Notes: generated by a model not told the origin, from the sequence alone. A DNA stretch of 64,000 nucleotides from Rhodobacteraceae bacterium HTCC2083 (GCA_000156115.1 DS995276.1:1191523-1255522); one strand, 5' to 3'. Positions 6,788-16,809 are shown, numbered from the stretch's first letter. A program made the numbers and translations.

Positions 6788-8014
6788 TTAGCCCTGCATA
6801 TGTGAGCGTGCGAACTTCGCTGCAAGCTCCACATGTGATGACCAGCGGAATTGATCCACAACTTGTGCCCACTCAAGCGTAAAGCCAGCCTTAATCAACA
6901 CATTCGCATCCCGTGCGAACGTCACCGGATTGCACGACACGTAAGCAATCTGTGCGATCTCGCTTTTGGCCAGCTCTGCAACCTGCGCCTCTGCCCCTGC
7001 ACGCGGCGGGTCAAGCACGGCGAAATCCAACTTCGCCAATTCATCCGGCAAGAACGGTCTACGGAACAAATCCCGCGCAATCGCGTCGACTTTCTTCAAA
7101 CCTTTCGCCTCACGCCATCCTCTGTCGAGCGCGGCGATCATAGGCTTCTCGCCCTCAAGCGCGATCATCTCGTAGTGCTCGGCCAACGGCAAAGTAAATG
7201 TGCCACTTCCCGCGAACAGATCGACACCTTTCTCACCGCTCACCGCGTCCAAGACCGCTGCGGTCAATGCGTCCTGTCCATGCACCGTCGCTTGCAAAAA
7301 CGCACCAGGGGGCGGGGCAACTCTGGCGGCGCCAAAGTTCTGATAAGGTAGATTGCGCATGCCGATGACTTCATCATCCCAGGTCAAACGCGCCAGTTTA
7401 TGCGCCTCAACAACGCCCGACAGGCCCAGCGTCAATTCGCGATCAAGCGGCTTTCCGCCCGTCACAAAGACATCCAGCCCCACCTCAGACAACGTGACAT
7501 TCACCGCCATCTCGCCTTTGCGAGATCCGCCAATGCGCGCGAGATCATCCATCAAGGCGTTTACACCTAGCAATTCAGGCACGACCAACTGACACTCTGG
7601 CACAGCAACAACCGTATCAGAGCCGCGAGCATGAAAACCCCAAAGCGCACCTTTCTTGGTACGCCGCACCGCGAGCGTGGCACGTCGACGGCTTTGTACG
7701 GGCGAGGTCACAATCGGGCGCAACTCCGTCTCAATCCCATGCGCATCCAACGCGCTTTTCACGATCTGCTGTTTATATTCACTAACAAACGGTTCAGAGG
7801 CGTGCTGCAACTGACATCCGCCACAGCTTTTGAAATGACGACACGCAGCGGCGACGCGTTGATCGGAGGGTTCGATGATTTTCACATCGCTCAAACGATC
7901 CCCATTGCGAATACCGCTCACACGTTCACCCGGCAAAGTGCGCGGCGCAAACACGGGGCCAGACGCGACCCCGTCGCCCTGATGCCCTAATCGTTCTATC
8001 AAAAATTCTTCCAT
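6788..8014 (-). CDS. RlmD/RumA-type RNA (uracil-5-)-methyltransferase
   Basis: A 408-residue SAM-dependent RNA m5U methyltransferase. An N-terminal TRAM-like segment precedes an Fe-S cluster motif, Cys58-Cys64-Cys67 (CRHFKSCGGC) plus a fourth Cys in VPEC near residue 143. The Rossmann motif is DLFAGSGTFTLPLA, followed by DPPRAGA and the catalytic YVSCNP. By family it modifies 23S rRNA (U1939 in E. coli), though alphaproteobacterial members can differ in target. It is followed on the same strand by the decayed channel gene and preceded by the ABC exporter pair with 15 bases between. Confidence 0.88.
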   Translation of the reverse strand: MEEFLIERLGHQGDGVASGPVFAPRTLPGERVSGIRNGDRLSDVKIIEPSDQRVAAACRHFKSCGGCQLQHASEPFVSEYKQQIVKSALDAHGIETELRPIVTSPVQSRRRATLAVRRTKKGALWGFHARGSDTVVAVPECQLVVPELLGVNALMDDLARIGGSRKGEMAVNVTLSEVGLDVFVTGGKPLDRELTLGLSGVVEAHKLARLTWDDEVIGMRNLPYQNFGAARVAPPPGAFLQATVHGQDALTAAVLDAVSGEKGVDLFAGSGTFTLPLAEHYEMIALEGEKPMIAALDRGWREAKGLKKVDAIARDLFRRPFLPDELAKLDFAVLDPPRAGAEAQVAELAKSEIAQIAYVSCNPVTFARDANVLIKAGFTLEWAQVVDQFRWSSHVELAAKFARSHMQG

Positions 8015-8029
8015 AAGCGTGCTAGTGCC

Positions 8030-9868
8030 CTATTCGGCGGCTGAACGCACGTCGATAAACCCGCCCGACTGACGGTTCCAATAGCGGGCATAAAGCCCGT
8101 CTTGTTTCAACAGACTGTCATGCGTGCCGTCTTCGACAATGCGACCCTCATCTAGAACAATGATGCGATCCATCTGGCTGAGCGTCGACAAACGGTGCGC
8201 GATCGCAAGGACGGTTTTACCTTCCATTGCGCGCTCTAACGCGGCCTGGATCGACGCTTCGACCTCACTGTCAAGCGCGCTTGTCGCTTCATCCAACACA
8301 AGGATCGGCGCGTCTTTGAGAATGGCCCGCGCGAGGGCAATGCGCTGTCTTTGACCGCCCGACAATTTCACACCGCGTTCGCCCAAATGCGCGTCATAGC
8401 CTTCGCGCTTTTGACTATCCCGAAGATTGGCAATGAACCCGTGCGCTTCGGCCTGTTCTGCGGCATGGATCATATCCTGCTCGCTCGCGCCGTGACGCCC
8501 ATAAAGAATGTTGTCGCGCGCAGACCGATTGAACATCGCAGTCTCTTGCGTGACCATCCCAATCGCGCGCCGTAGCGAAGTTTGCGTGACACTTACCAGA
8601 GGTTGCCCATCAATCAAAATGCGACCCTCTTCCGCATCGTAGAGCCTAAGAAGCAGCGAAACTAACGTTGATTTGCCAGCTCCAGAAGCACCGACAATAC
8701 CGATCTTTTCACCAGCCCCAATCGTAAGGGTCATGTCACTGACACCGCCCAGCGCATTGCCATATTGAAAGCTGACATTCTCGAAGGTGATCTTGCCTTG
8801 AGGGACTTCAAGATAGCTTGCATGCTGCGCATCCTCGACACGCACAGGGTTGGCCAAAGTGTGCATGCCATCTTCGATTTCACCAATATTGGAATAGATC
8901 GCCATCAGCGTGAACGACACCCATCCCGTCATCTGCGCAATGCGGATTGATACCGCACCAGCCGCAACAATATCGCCCGGTGTCGCTTGGCCTATTTGCC
9001 AGAAGTAGATCGACGCACCCATCAGCAAGACAGGTAAAATTCCTGCAATCACCATCAGGAAAAAGCGGAACGTCGCGGCGAGCCAACCGTAGTGCAAAGA
9101 CTGCGTACGGAACTTGCCCATCGCGTCCAATGCAACCTTATCTTCATGCGCATCATGCGCGAAAAGCTTGACGGTTTTGATGTTGGTGATCGTATCCACT
9201 AACTGGCCGGACACCGCTGCACGCGCATTTGCCCGTGTCGCAGCACGTGCGCGAATACGAGGCAAGAACCAGCCAATCAGCGCGAAGTATCCGACCAACC
9301 AGATTACAAAAAACCCAGCGACGCGCCAATCAATCGCCCCAAGCAATGCGAAGCTGCCCAACAAAGATGCCAGCGCAAAGGCCACAACATTGATCGTTTC
9401 TGACACAACATCCGTCACAGCACGTGCCGTCTGCATTTGCTTTTGCGCTATGCGACCTGCAAAATCATCATCAAAAAAGCTAACCGACTGCCCCAGTGAC
9501 CAACGATGTAGCCGTGACTGCACAAGGGTCGAGACGTTCGGCATAACGATCACATGGTTCGCTGCGGAAGACACCGCAAACATCAAAGGACGCAAAACGA
9601 CGAAAAATCCAATGGCTAGAACGGCCATGACGATGTTTTTCGTCGTATAAAAGTTCTCAGCGCCAGTCCCAACGACCGCATCGATCACGAGGCCCAAAAT
9701 ATAGGCTGTCCCCGCCTCCATTGCACCCGCGCCTGCAGACAAAAGTGCCGCAAGGATTAGAACAGGCCAAGCGCTGGCCAAGCACCACCTAACAAACGCC
9801 CACAAAGTGTTTGGCGGTGGGCCATCCGCGGGACGGAAAGCTTCAATCCATGTTTCAATCTTTTTCAT
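8030..9868 (-). CDS. ABC exporter half-transporter (second of pair)
   Basis: A 612-residue fusion of a six-helix transmembrane domain (about residues 25-330) and an ATPase domain. Walker A is GASGAGKSTL, the signature LSGGQRQRIALARAI, and Walker B ILVLDEATSALD with the catalytic Glu; the switch His is in AIAHRLST. It overlaps the upstream gene by 4 bases (ATGA) and the two products are homologous, so a heterodimeric lipid/drug-type exporter is likely. Both nucleotide sites look intact. The substrate is unknown. Confidence 0.9.
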   Translation of the reverse strand: MKKIETWIEAFRPADGPPPNTLWAFVRWCLASAWPVLILAALLSAGAGAMEAGTAYILGLVIDAVVGTGAENFYTTKNIVMAVLAIGFFVVLRPLMFAVSSAANHVIVMPNVSTLVQSRLHRWSLGQSVSFFDDDFAGRIAQKQMQTARAVTDVVSETINVVAFALASLLGSFALLGAIDWRVAGFFVIWLVGYFALIGWFLPRIRARAATRANARAAVSGQLVDTITNIKTVKLFAHDAHEDKVALDAMGKFRTQSLHYGWLAATFRFFLMVIAGILPVLLMGASIYFWQIGQATPGDIVAAGAVSIRIAQMTGWVSFTLMAIYSNIGEIEDGMHTLANPVRVEDAQHASYLEVPQGKITFENVSFQYGNALGGVSDMTLTIGAGEKIGIVGASGAGKSTLVSLLLRLYDAEEGRILIDGQPLVSVTQTSLRRAIGMVTQETAMFNRSARDNILYGRHGASEQDMIHAAEQAEAHGFIANLRDSQKREGYDAHLGERGVKLSGGQRQRIALARAILKDAPILVLDEATSALDSEVEASIQAALERAMEGKTVLAIAHRLSTLSQMDRIIVLDEGRIVEDGTHDSLLKQDGLYARYWNRQSGGFIDVRSAAE

Positions 9869-11700
9869 GTGTCCTCGGCATTCAGAAATCCACCGGACTG
9901 ACGCGCCCAGAAATCAGCATATAGCCCGCCTTTGGACAAAAGCGCGTCATGCGTACCATCTTCAACGATACGTCCTTGATCCAGCACAAGTATGCGATCC
10001 ATTTGCGCAATCGTGGACAAACGATGCGCAATCGCGATCACGGTTTTGCCTGCCATCATCCCGTAGAGCGTCTCTTGAATCGCGGCTTCGACTTCACTGT
10101 CCAAAGCGCTGGTTGCCTCATCCAAAAGCAAGATCGGCGCGTCCTTCAACATGACCCGCGCGAGCGTGATCCTTTGACGCTGGCCACCAGACAATTTTAC
10201 CCCGCGTTCACCCACTTGAGCATCATATCCCTCACGCCCTTCGGCGTCAGCAAGGTCAAGGATAAACTCATGCGCTTCGGCTTGCTTTGCGGCGGCAATG
10301 ACCTCTTCCTCAGTAGCATCAGTTCGACCATAGCGAATGTTGTCGCGCACGGACCGGTGCAGTAGTGAACTGTCCTGTTGTACCATCCCAATCTGCGCAC
10401 GAAGGCTGTCTTGCGTGACTTTTGCGATATCCTGATCATCAATCAAAATGCGTCCGCTATCGGCATCATAAAATCGGAGCAATAATTTAACGAGCGTACT
10501 TTTCCCAGCGCCAGAGCGACCGATCAAACCTATCTTTTGACCAGGTTCGATTTGCAAAGAAACAGTATCTAAACCGCCTGTTTGTCTCCCATAGTGATGG
10601 GTCAATTGATCAATCTCGATCCGTCCTTCATCAAATTTCAAAGGCTGCGCATCCACCTGATCGACAAGCGTAATCGGTTGCGAAATCGTCTCCATCCCTT
10701 CTTTCACAACACCCAGCTGGCGGAAGAAGCTGGTTAGCGCCCACATAATCCAAGCGGTCATAGCATTGAGGCGCAGCACCAGCGCCGTCGTCGCTGCGAC
10801 AATCCCAACAGAAGCCTCACCAACACTCCAAAGCCAGATCGCGCCACCGACAACACCAATGATCAACAGACCGTTTAACATCACCAAAGTGACGTCCATA
10901 ATCGTAAAAATCCGCATCTCAGTCTGGAACGTCGTACGTGCGTTTTCGATAGCGTCTTTCGCATAGTCCATTTCCTGCGGACCGTGGCTAAACATCTTCA
11001 CCGAGTGGATGTTCGTATAGGCATCCACGACCCGCCCCGTCACAGTAGACCGCGCATCGGACGAGGCTTGGGATGCAGGACCAACGCGCTTCACCGTCCA
11101 CACAACCAACATCGCATAAAGTCCAAGCCAAATGACAAGCGGCAGCGCTAAACGCGGGTCCGCATTCGCCAGCAAGATCGCAGACCCGGTGACATAGGCG
11201 AGCGAAAATGTGATTGCATCAAACACCTGAAATACCGCTTCGCCCGCGGCTGGGGGCGTTTGCATAATGCGGTTTGCGATGCGACCTGCGAAGTCATTTT
11301 CAAACCACCCCACGGATTGCCGCAGCACATGTTTATGCGCACGCCAGCGAATGAGCGTTCCAAAATTCGGAAGGATCGTGTTGTTCAAAAGCGCAACATC
11401 AATGCCTTGCATGATCGGACGTATGAACAGGATAAACAGCGAAACAATCAGAAACTCGGTGCCATATGTCTGCCAAACGAGCGCAGGATCGCCCTGCAAA
11501 ATGTCCACGACGCGCCCCATGTAGGAGATCAGCCAAATCTCCACCACAGCAACGATAACCGACATGATGCCCGCATACCAAAACACCTGTTTGAAAGGCT
11601 GCGAATAAACCATCATGAACGGCCACAGCTTTTGCGGCGGCGTATCCGTCTCAGAATAGCTCACATAAGGATCAACAAGGCGTTCAAAAAAGCGCAGCAT
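9865..11700 (-). CDS. ABC exporter half-transporter (first of pair)
   Basis: A 611-residue membrane-ATPase fusion, the partner of the downstream half-transporter. It has an N-terminal membrane domain and then Walker A GRSGAGKSTL, signature LSGGQRQRITLARVM, Walker B ILLLDEATSALD and switch AIAHRLSTIAQMD. The two proteins align along their length, which suggests an old tandem duplication. Unlike many heterodimeric exporters, neither ATPase site shows a lost catalytic Glu. It starts 26 bases after the stop of lysE. Confidence 0.9.
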   Translation of the reverse strand: MLRFFERLVDPYVSYSETDTPPQKLWPFMMVYSQPFKQVFWYAGIMSVIVAVVEIWLISYMGRVVDILQGDPALVWQTYGTEFLIVSLFILFIRPIMQGIDVALLNNTILPNFGTLIRWRAHKHVLRQSVGWFENDFAGRIANRIMQTPPAAGEAVFQVFDAITFSLAYVTGSAILLANADPRLALPLVIWLGLYAMLVVWTVKRVGPASQASSDARSTVTGRVVDAYTNIHSVKMFSHGPQEMDYAKDAIENARTTFQTEMRIFTIMDVTLVMLNGLLIIGVVGGAIWLWSVGEASVGIVAATTALVLRLNAMTAWIMWALTSFFRQLGVVKEGMETISQPITLVDQVDAQPLKFDEGRIEIDQLTHHYGRQTGGLDTVSLQIEPGQKIGLIGRSGAGKSTLVKLLLRFYDADSGRILIDDQDIAKVTQDSLRAQIGMVQQDSSLLHRSVRDNIRYGRTDATEEEVIAAAKQAEAHEFILDLADAEGREGYDAQVGERGVKLSGGQRQRITLARVMLKDAPILLLDEATSALDSEVEAAIQETLYGMMAGKTVIAIAHRLSTIAQMDRILVLDQGRIVEDGTHDALLSKGGLYADFWARQSGGFLNAEDT

Positions 11701-11726
11701 AGGTCACGGATTTCGGATCAGAAGAG

Positions 11727-12314
11727 TTAGACGAACAACATGATCGAAAACGCCACCAAGGCCAAGGCCATCACGCGCATGAATATCCGCCATGCAGCCG
11801 GTGAGGTGAGCAAAAAGGTGAGCAAAGTGCCCGCCGCTGTCCAAAAAATGCACACGCCAAGGTTTATGCCTGAAAATGCGCTTGCCAGTCGTACCGCTTC
11901 GCCAATTGGGGAAAACCCACCGGGGTAAAGAGTGATGCCACTCAAGGCGACCGCCCAAATTTTGGGGTTTAACCATTGGAACAGAACAGCTTGGGTGAAG
12001 GTCATCGGAGCATCGCTCGCGTCGTTCAAACGGGCCTCGCTGCTCCAAAGACGCCACGCCATCCACAATATCCAAACCGCAGCGATACCCTTTAATGCTA
12101 GCGTTAATTGCGGCATTGCAATCAAAATCGCGCCCAAGCCAAACGCAGTGAGGCCAGCTATAATGCCAACCCCAAGAACAACGCCCGCAAGATGAGGCAA
12201 CGTACGTTGAAATCCAAAGCGCGCCCCAGACGCGGTGAGCAGAATGACATTTGGCCCCGGTGAAAACAGTCCCAAAAACACGAACGCATAGATCGGATCG
12301 AGCAAAACGCTCAC
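11727..12314 (-). CDS. LysE-family translocator
   Basis: A 195-residue inner-membrane protein with about six helices, of the LysE/RhtB amino-acid exporter family. The family start AFVFLGLFSPGPNVILL, the step GARFGFQRTLPHLAGVVLG and the mid-protein QWLNPKIWAVAL are clear. The exported amino acid or related molecule cannot be predicted. Its start overlaps the stop of cca by 4 bases, so it is translated in one unit with cca and the NUDIX gene. Confidence 0.9.
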   Translation of the reverse strand: MSVLLDPIYAFVFLGLFSPGPNVILLTASGARFGFQRTLPHLAGVVLGVGIIAGLTAFGLGAILIAMPQLTLALKGIAAVWILWMAWRLWSSEARLNDASDAPMTFTQAVLFQWLNPKIWAVALSGITLYPGGFSPIGEAVRLASAFSGINLGVCIFWTAAGTLLTFLLTSPAAWRIFMRVMALALVAFSIMLFV

Positions 12315-13456
12315 GCCAGCAGCTCATCTCGAGAAAGCGTAAATCCAGACGCGATCCAGCGCTGCTCTAGTGTCGTTAACGCTTCACCTAATGCACAACC
12401 AGAAAGGTGAGGCAAGTCTTTCGCTTTAATAGGAAAAAGAGCGGTTTCGCCCTTATTCGACTCTTGGATAGCCTCCTCATTGATCGGCATTTCCAGAAAC
12501 GCTGACCTTAACAACAGAACATCTTTTGCAGTATTAGACCCATGAAGGTACCCAAGATGCGCAGCGGGCTTAGTCGTTTCAACTTCATCGCGCAGTACCG
12601 CCCAGCGCTTGCTTTCCAATTTGCTCAAGCGCAATTTTTTCGCAGCATCACTTGTTGTAAGCGCGCTTAAACGCCGGATCGGGTCCGGCGCAATATTAAG
12701 TCTTTGCTCCAGATGGATAAGCGGACCCAGCGCGCGATCATCCGCACTTGGTAGAACAGCATGCAAGACGCCCGAGGACCGCATAGCTGCAACTGCCATC
12801 GCGGGGTTCGCGGCAGTCATCAGTTTTTTAAGCTCTGACCCAACACGTTCGCGCGACAAACCTTCCAACCCGTCAAGGTTCGCTGCTACCGCGGCAAGAC
12901 CATCTGGATCAATGCCCAGCCCAGGATCCCCATACCACGCGGTAAAGCGAAAAAACCTGAGGCTGCGCAGGTAATCTTCGCGAATGCGCGCTTCAGCATC
13001 ACCAATGAAACGCACATGTCGCGCGTTCAAATCAGGCATGCCATTTAGCGGATCAACCACAAAGCCAGCAGGGTCAGCATAGATCGCGTTCATCGTAAAA
13101 TCACGGCGTGCTGCATCCTCTAAAATGCTCTTGGAGAAGCGCACTTTTGCGTGTCTTCCATCGGTTTCTGTATCGCTTCGAAACGTAGTTAATTCATGCG
13201 GGATACCAGCTGAAACAACGGTAATTGTGCCATGATCTATGCCGGTCGGAATGGACTTGAGACCAGCAAGACGAGCGCATTCGACAACATCTTCAGGGGT
13301 CGCATCAGTCGCAATATCAATGTCGGACACATCAACACCAAGCAGTGCATTGCGCACGCAACCGCCAACAAAAAGCGTCTGAAAACCCTGCGAGGTGAGC
13401 GCATCGCAGACCACTTGGGTCGCTGCATCCTCGATCCAAGCGCCTTGAACCTTCAT
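12311..13456 (-). CDS. cca: CCA tRNA nucleotidyltransferase
   Basis: A 381-residue class II CCA-adding or poly(A) polymerase-type enzyme. The nucleotidyltransferase head has GGCVRNALLG (31-40) and the metal-binding DID (45-47); the RRDFTMNAIY and EDYLRSLRFFRF motifs follow. It adds or repairs the 3' CCA of tRNAs in the cytosol. It lies within an overlapping run hsp33-NUDIX-cca-lysE: its start overlaps the NUDIX stop and its stop overlaps the lysE start, each by 4 bases. Confidence 0.93.
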   Translation of the reverse strand: MKVQGAWIEDAATQVVCDALTSQGFQTLFVGGCVRNALLGVDVSDIDIATDATPEDVVECARLAGLKSIPTGIDHGTITVVSAGIPHELTTFRSDTETDGRHAKVRFSKSILEDAARRDFTMNAIYADPAGFVVDPLNGMPDLNARHVRFIGDAEARIREDYLRSLRFFRFTAWYGDPGLGIDPDGLAAVAANLDGLEGLSRERVGSELKKLMTAANPAMAVAAMRSSGVLHAVLPSADDRALGPLIHLEQRLNIAPDPIRRLSALTTSDAAKKLRLSKLESKRWAVLRDEVETTKPAAHLGYLHGSNTAKDVLLLRSAFLEMPINEEAIQESNKGETALFPIKAKDLPHLSGCALGEALTTLEQRWIASGFTLSRDELLA

Positions 13457-14052
13457 GGCCTCGCCAACGTATCAGCAAACATCCGAAGCATCCGCGCGGT
13501 CGCGCCCCAAATATAATAGGGCCCGTAAGGCACGGTGTAGTAGTAACGTTTCTGCCCACGCCAACGACGAAACTGCATTTGGAAATTTTTGGGGTCGTTC
13601 AAGAAAGAAAACGGAACCTGGAAGACCTCCGCAACTTCGCCAGACTCAGGCATGACGTCAAATTCCGAGGTGATCACCCCAACAATGGGCGTCACTGTAA
13701 AACCAGTCACAGTCTCATGGGTTGGCAGGCGGCCCAAGATTTTGACCTTCTCGCGCGGCAGCCCGATTTCCTCGAAAGCTTCTCGCAAAGCTGTGTCTTC
13801 CAACGTAGCGTCGCTTGGATCATGCTTTCCACCGGGGAATGCAATTTGGCCCGGGTGATGTTTCAGTGCGCTGGAGCGCATGGTCAGCACAATCTGCCAC
13901 TCACCTTGCGCGCGCATAAGCGGCACAAGTACTGCGGCAGATCGCAACTTTCGCTCTGCCGGCAGCACAATTTCAGGGTTCAAATCATAGTCAGATGAGG
14001 GCGCACCAGACGCTGCCAACTTTTCACGTATATGATCGATCGTCTTAGACAT
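13453..14052 (-). CDS. NUDIX hydrolase, CoA pyrophosphatase type
   Basis: A 199-residue NUDIX enzyme. The UPF0035-like lead HPGQIAFPGGKHDPSDA followed by LREAFEEIGL marks the NudL/CoA-diphosphatase group, which splits CoA into 4'-phosphopantetheine and 3',5'-ADP. The frame is open upstream to 14133, but the part beyond 14052 lies inside hsp33. The ATG at 14052 (MSKTIDHIREKL) overlaps the hsp33 stop by 8 bases, which is the better start. The pairing with cca and hsp33 is common in this bacterial group. Confidence 0.9.
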   Translation of the reverse strand: MSKTIDHIREKLAASGAPSSDYDLNPEIVLPAERKLRSAAVLVPLMRAQGEWQIVLTMRSSALKHHPGQIAFPGGKHDPSDATLEDTALREAFEEIGLPREKVKILGRLPTHETVTGFTVTPIVGVITSEFDVMPESGEVAEVFQVPFSFLNDPKNFQMQFRRWRGQKRYYYTVPYGPYYIWGATARMLRMFADTLARP

Positions 14053-15022
14053 TCGCCTCAAAACCAACGCTTTGCGGGTCCAGATCATAATGCGATCCGC
14101 AGAATTGGCAGTCCGCCGTGACGCGACCATCATCAGTTGTCATCGTCTCAATGTCTTTCGCTGAATAGATCGACAAACTTTGGCGCACGCGGTCTTCCGA
14201 ACAAGTGCACCCGAATTGAACCGCCTGCGGCGCGTAAACACGTGGTGATTCTTCGCTGAAAAACCGCAACAACAACTTGTCAGGTGAAACGCTTGGGCCA
14301 ATCAGCTCCAACTCCTCGACAGTGTTGAGCAGAATGTTCGCGCGAGACCAGTTTTCCGCATCATCCCCCTCACCAACCACATCATTGGCTTGCAGCAACC
14401 CGCCCTCACCCGTCGCCTCTGGCGCGACGGAAGGCGATGCCTTTGGCATATGCTGCAACATCACGCCACCCGCACGCCAATGCGGTTCACTCTGTTCGGT
14501 TGAAACGCCAAAGCTAAGCTCAAACCGTGTTGGAATCTGCTCGGATTGCGCAAAATAGGCCTCCGCACATGCGGACAGTGACCCACCTGCGATGGGAGTG
14601 ATCCCTTGGTACGGCGTCATGCCCTCGCCCTGATCGATCATAATCGCGAAATAACCTTCGCCGATCTGATCAAACGGTTTTTCATCGGTCAGGCGCTCCT
14701 CGGTATAGGACGCATATGCGCGAATGCGTGCAGGTGCACCATCTTCTGACGGGCCATAATAGTCCGTCGCGATCATCCGTACGGCGCCCTTAGATTGAAC
14801 CTGCAATGACAGCTTCCATCGCAACTTGATCGTTTGGCCGATCAAAGCGGTCAGCACAGCCATTTCAGCCACCAACGCTTCAACGGCAGGCGGGTAATTA
14901 TGTTGCTTCAGAATGCCATCCAAGGCGCCGTCCAAACGCGCAACGCGGCCACGGATGTCTGATGCATCCAATTGAAAGGGCAGAACAGAGTCGTCCCAAG
15001 CGAGTTTTTGTCCAATTGACAT
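14045..15022 (-). CDS. hslO: Hsp33 redox-activated chaperone
   Basis: A 325-residue holdase chaperone switched on by oxidation. The C-terminal zinc motif is complete: Cys272-X-Cys274 and Cys305-XX-Cys308 (CTCSEDRV and CQFCGSHY), with 30 residues between the pairs, in the normal range. Zn is held when reduced; disulfides form under oxidative heat stress and expose client-binding surfaces. It heads the hsp33-NUDIX-cca-lysE run and is divergent from another NUDIX gene at 15100. Confidence 0.93.
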   Translation of the reverse strand: MSIGQKLAWDDSVLPFQLDASDIRGRVARLDGALDGILKQHNYPPAVEALVAEMAVLTALIGQTIKLRWKLSLQVQSKGAVRMIATDYYGPSEDGAPARIRAYASYTEERLTDEKPFDQIGEGYFAIMIDQGEGMTPYQGITPIAGGSLSACAEAYFAQSEQIPTRFELSFGVSTEQSEPHWRAGGVMLQHMPKASPSVAPEATGEGGLLQANDVVGEGDDAENWSRANILLNTVEELELIGPSVSPDKLLLRFFSEESPRVYAPQAVQFGCTCSEDRVRQSLSIYSAKDIETMTTDDGRVTADCQFCGSHYDLDPQSVGFEANV

Positions 15023-15099
15023 GGGGTTTCCTTATACGCAGGCTCTTGGCATACCGCGACCTATATAGGCGCCGCAAGCATAGGTCCAAGGGCAAGCAT

Positions 15100-15534
15100 A
15101 TGATCAGACGGTTTGGTACACCCCCGAAGAGCGGGGTTCAGTATCATTTACGCCCCGGCGCATATGCGGTTTTGATGCGCAGCACACAAGTTCTACTGAC
15201 ATTTCAGGAAGAACCTGAACCAGAATATCAAATCCCTGGTGGCGGTATTGATCCGGGCGAACATATGATTCCCGCATTGCGCCGCGAGATCATGGAAGAA
15301 ACAGGCTGGTGCGTGGGTTCACCTGTGCGACTAGGCACCTTTCGGCAATTCGTCTTTATGCCCGAATACGAAAAATGGGCGGATAAGATGTGTCACGTCT
15401 TTCTCGCGCGTCCTGCTTTGAAACTTGGGGAACCGACGGAACTGGGCCATACCTGCGTGTGGACCTCTGCAGAGAGCGCCATTGATTTGGTAAGCAGTCC
15501 AGGCGCACGCCATTTCCTCACATCAGTGCTTTAA
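15100..15534 (+). CDS. NUDIX hydrolase
   Basis: A 144-residue single-domain NUDIX protein with box GGGIDPGEHMIPALRREIMEETG, close to the consensus GX5EX7REUXEEXGU. The substrate cannot be told from the sequence. The frame is open upstream to 14962, but that part is antisense to hsp33; the ATG at 15100 starts at the conserved MIRRFGTPPKSG. Its 3' end overlaps the convergent receiver-phosphatase gene by 12 bases. Confidence 0.85.
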   Translation: MIRRFGTPPKSGVQYHLRPGAYAVLMRSTQVLLTFQEEPEPEYQIPGGGIDPGEHMIPALRREIMEETGWCVGSPVRLGTFRQFVFMPEYEKWADKMCHVFLARPALKLGEPTELGHTCVWTSAESAIDLVSSPGARHFLTSVL

Positions 15535-16809
15535 ATCAGAGCGCTTGGGATCAAATTCGTACAAAACCGCAGACACATCATCTGGAAAAGCCGCATCATC
15601 TGCAAACTCGGACAGCTTCCAAACAAGTGTTTCCAGCAAATTTGGCCCTTTCAAGCCTTTAAGCCCCTTCATAAGATCTTCAAATCCATCCTCTCCAAGC
15701 ATTTCATCAACTGCGTTTGGGCATTCAGTAACCCCATCAGATGCTAGAATGAGCTGATCACCAGGCTTCAGCGTCAATTGAAATTCCTCAAATTCGGCAT
15801 CCGGAAATAGGCCAACTGGCAACCCACCCGTACCATCCTGTTCAATCTCTCCATTTGCGCGTCGCACTAAAGGATGTGGGTGACCCGCCTGACACAGCGT
15901 TGTTTGCCCCGTTTCCATATTCGCAAGCGCCAGAATGACAGTAAAATAGTGGTCTGTTTCCATCTCTTCGAGAACAATTCGATTGAGGTCCACGACAACA
16001 TCTGAAAGCGGTCTTACGCCGATACTATCACCTTCCTCAAACGTGAGAGCTATGTTTTGTTCCGGCGAGGGGGAGGTCAGATACCCAGCAAGGCGCGCCG
16101 TCATAAGGGCTGAACTAACGCCATGTCCAGACACATCAATTGCGAAGAAACCAACATCCGTTTTCGAGACAGGAAAATACCCGACTAGATCTCCACCAAC
16201 ATGTCCAGCGGGATGAAGAACGAATGACAGATCGGCGCCTTCGAAGGATCTGTGTTTCTCGCGCACCAATGATTGTTGCAGTTTTTTCGCCTCAATCAGA
16301 TCCAGATTTATCGAATCATGCACTGTCCGCAATTGCTCCAAGGTTTCGGAAACAATGTGGGTCTGATCCAACAGTGCGCGCTGCATTTGAATGATGCGTT
16401 CACCCGCAGCCAATCGTGCGCGCAACTCTAGCCCATTTACAGGTTTGGTCAGAAAATCATCCGCACCACACTGAAGCCCCTGCGCGACTTCATCCTTTGC
16501 GCTTTTCGATGTCAAGAGGATGAAATATCCATATCCCTCTCGCGGAAGCGCTTTGAATTTCTGACAAAATTCAAGCCCATCCATTTCGGGCATCATCCAA
16601 TCACTTAAAACCACATCTGGCGGCCATTCAGCACAAACAGTCAATGCAGAAACACCAGAATCCGCCTCTCGCACATCATACCCGCGACGCAGCAAAGACG
16701 CTGAAATAATCTTGCGCTGAAGACGGCTGTCATCAACGATCAGAACGCGAATGTTCATATCCTTTGCCGTGTCAGGCACCAAGCTTTCTATCTTCTCGAT
16801 CGCACTCAC
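15523..16809 (-). CDS. Response regulator with PP2C-type serine phosphatase (RbaY/RsbU-like)
   Basis: About 428 residues. A receiver domain (RVLIVDDSRLQRK, phospho-acceptor Asp70 in VLSDWMMPEMDG, Lys in LTKPVNG) is joined by a coiled linker to a SpoIIE/PP2C phosphatase domain (GGDLVGYF, DVSGHGVSSAL, ILASDGVTEC, DDVSAVLYEF). This layout matches regulators of partner-switching systems, and resembles RbaY of Rhodobacter capsulatus, which acts on the RbaV/RbaW anti-sigma pair. No anti-sigma kinase or STAS gene is next to it here. I prefer the GTG at 16809, six bases after AAAGGG; a TTG at 16824 is the longest choice. A divergent Hpt gene lies 143 bases away. Confidence 0.85.
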   Translation of the reverse strand: MSAIEKIESLVPDTAKDMNIRVLIVDDSRLQRKIISASLLRRGYDVREADSGVSALTVCAEWPPDVVLSDWMMPEMDGLEFCQKFKALPREGYGYFILLTSKSAKDEVAQGLQCGADDFLTKPVNGLELRARLAAGERIIQMQRALLDQTHIVSETLEQLRTVHDSINLDLIEAKKLQQSLVREKHRSFEGADLSFVLHPAGHVGGDLVGYFPVSKTDVGFFAIDVSGHGVSSALMTARLAGYLTSPSPEQNIALTFEEGDSIGVRPLSDVVVDLNRIVLEEMETDHYFTVILALANMETGQTTLCQAGHPHPLVRRANGEIEQDGTGGLPVGLFPDAEFEEFQLTLKPGDQLILASDGVTECPNAVDEMLGEDGFEDLMKGLKGLKGPNLLETLVWKLSEFADDAAFPDDVSAVLYEFDPKRSDLKH

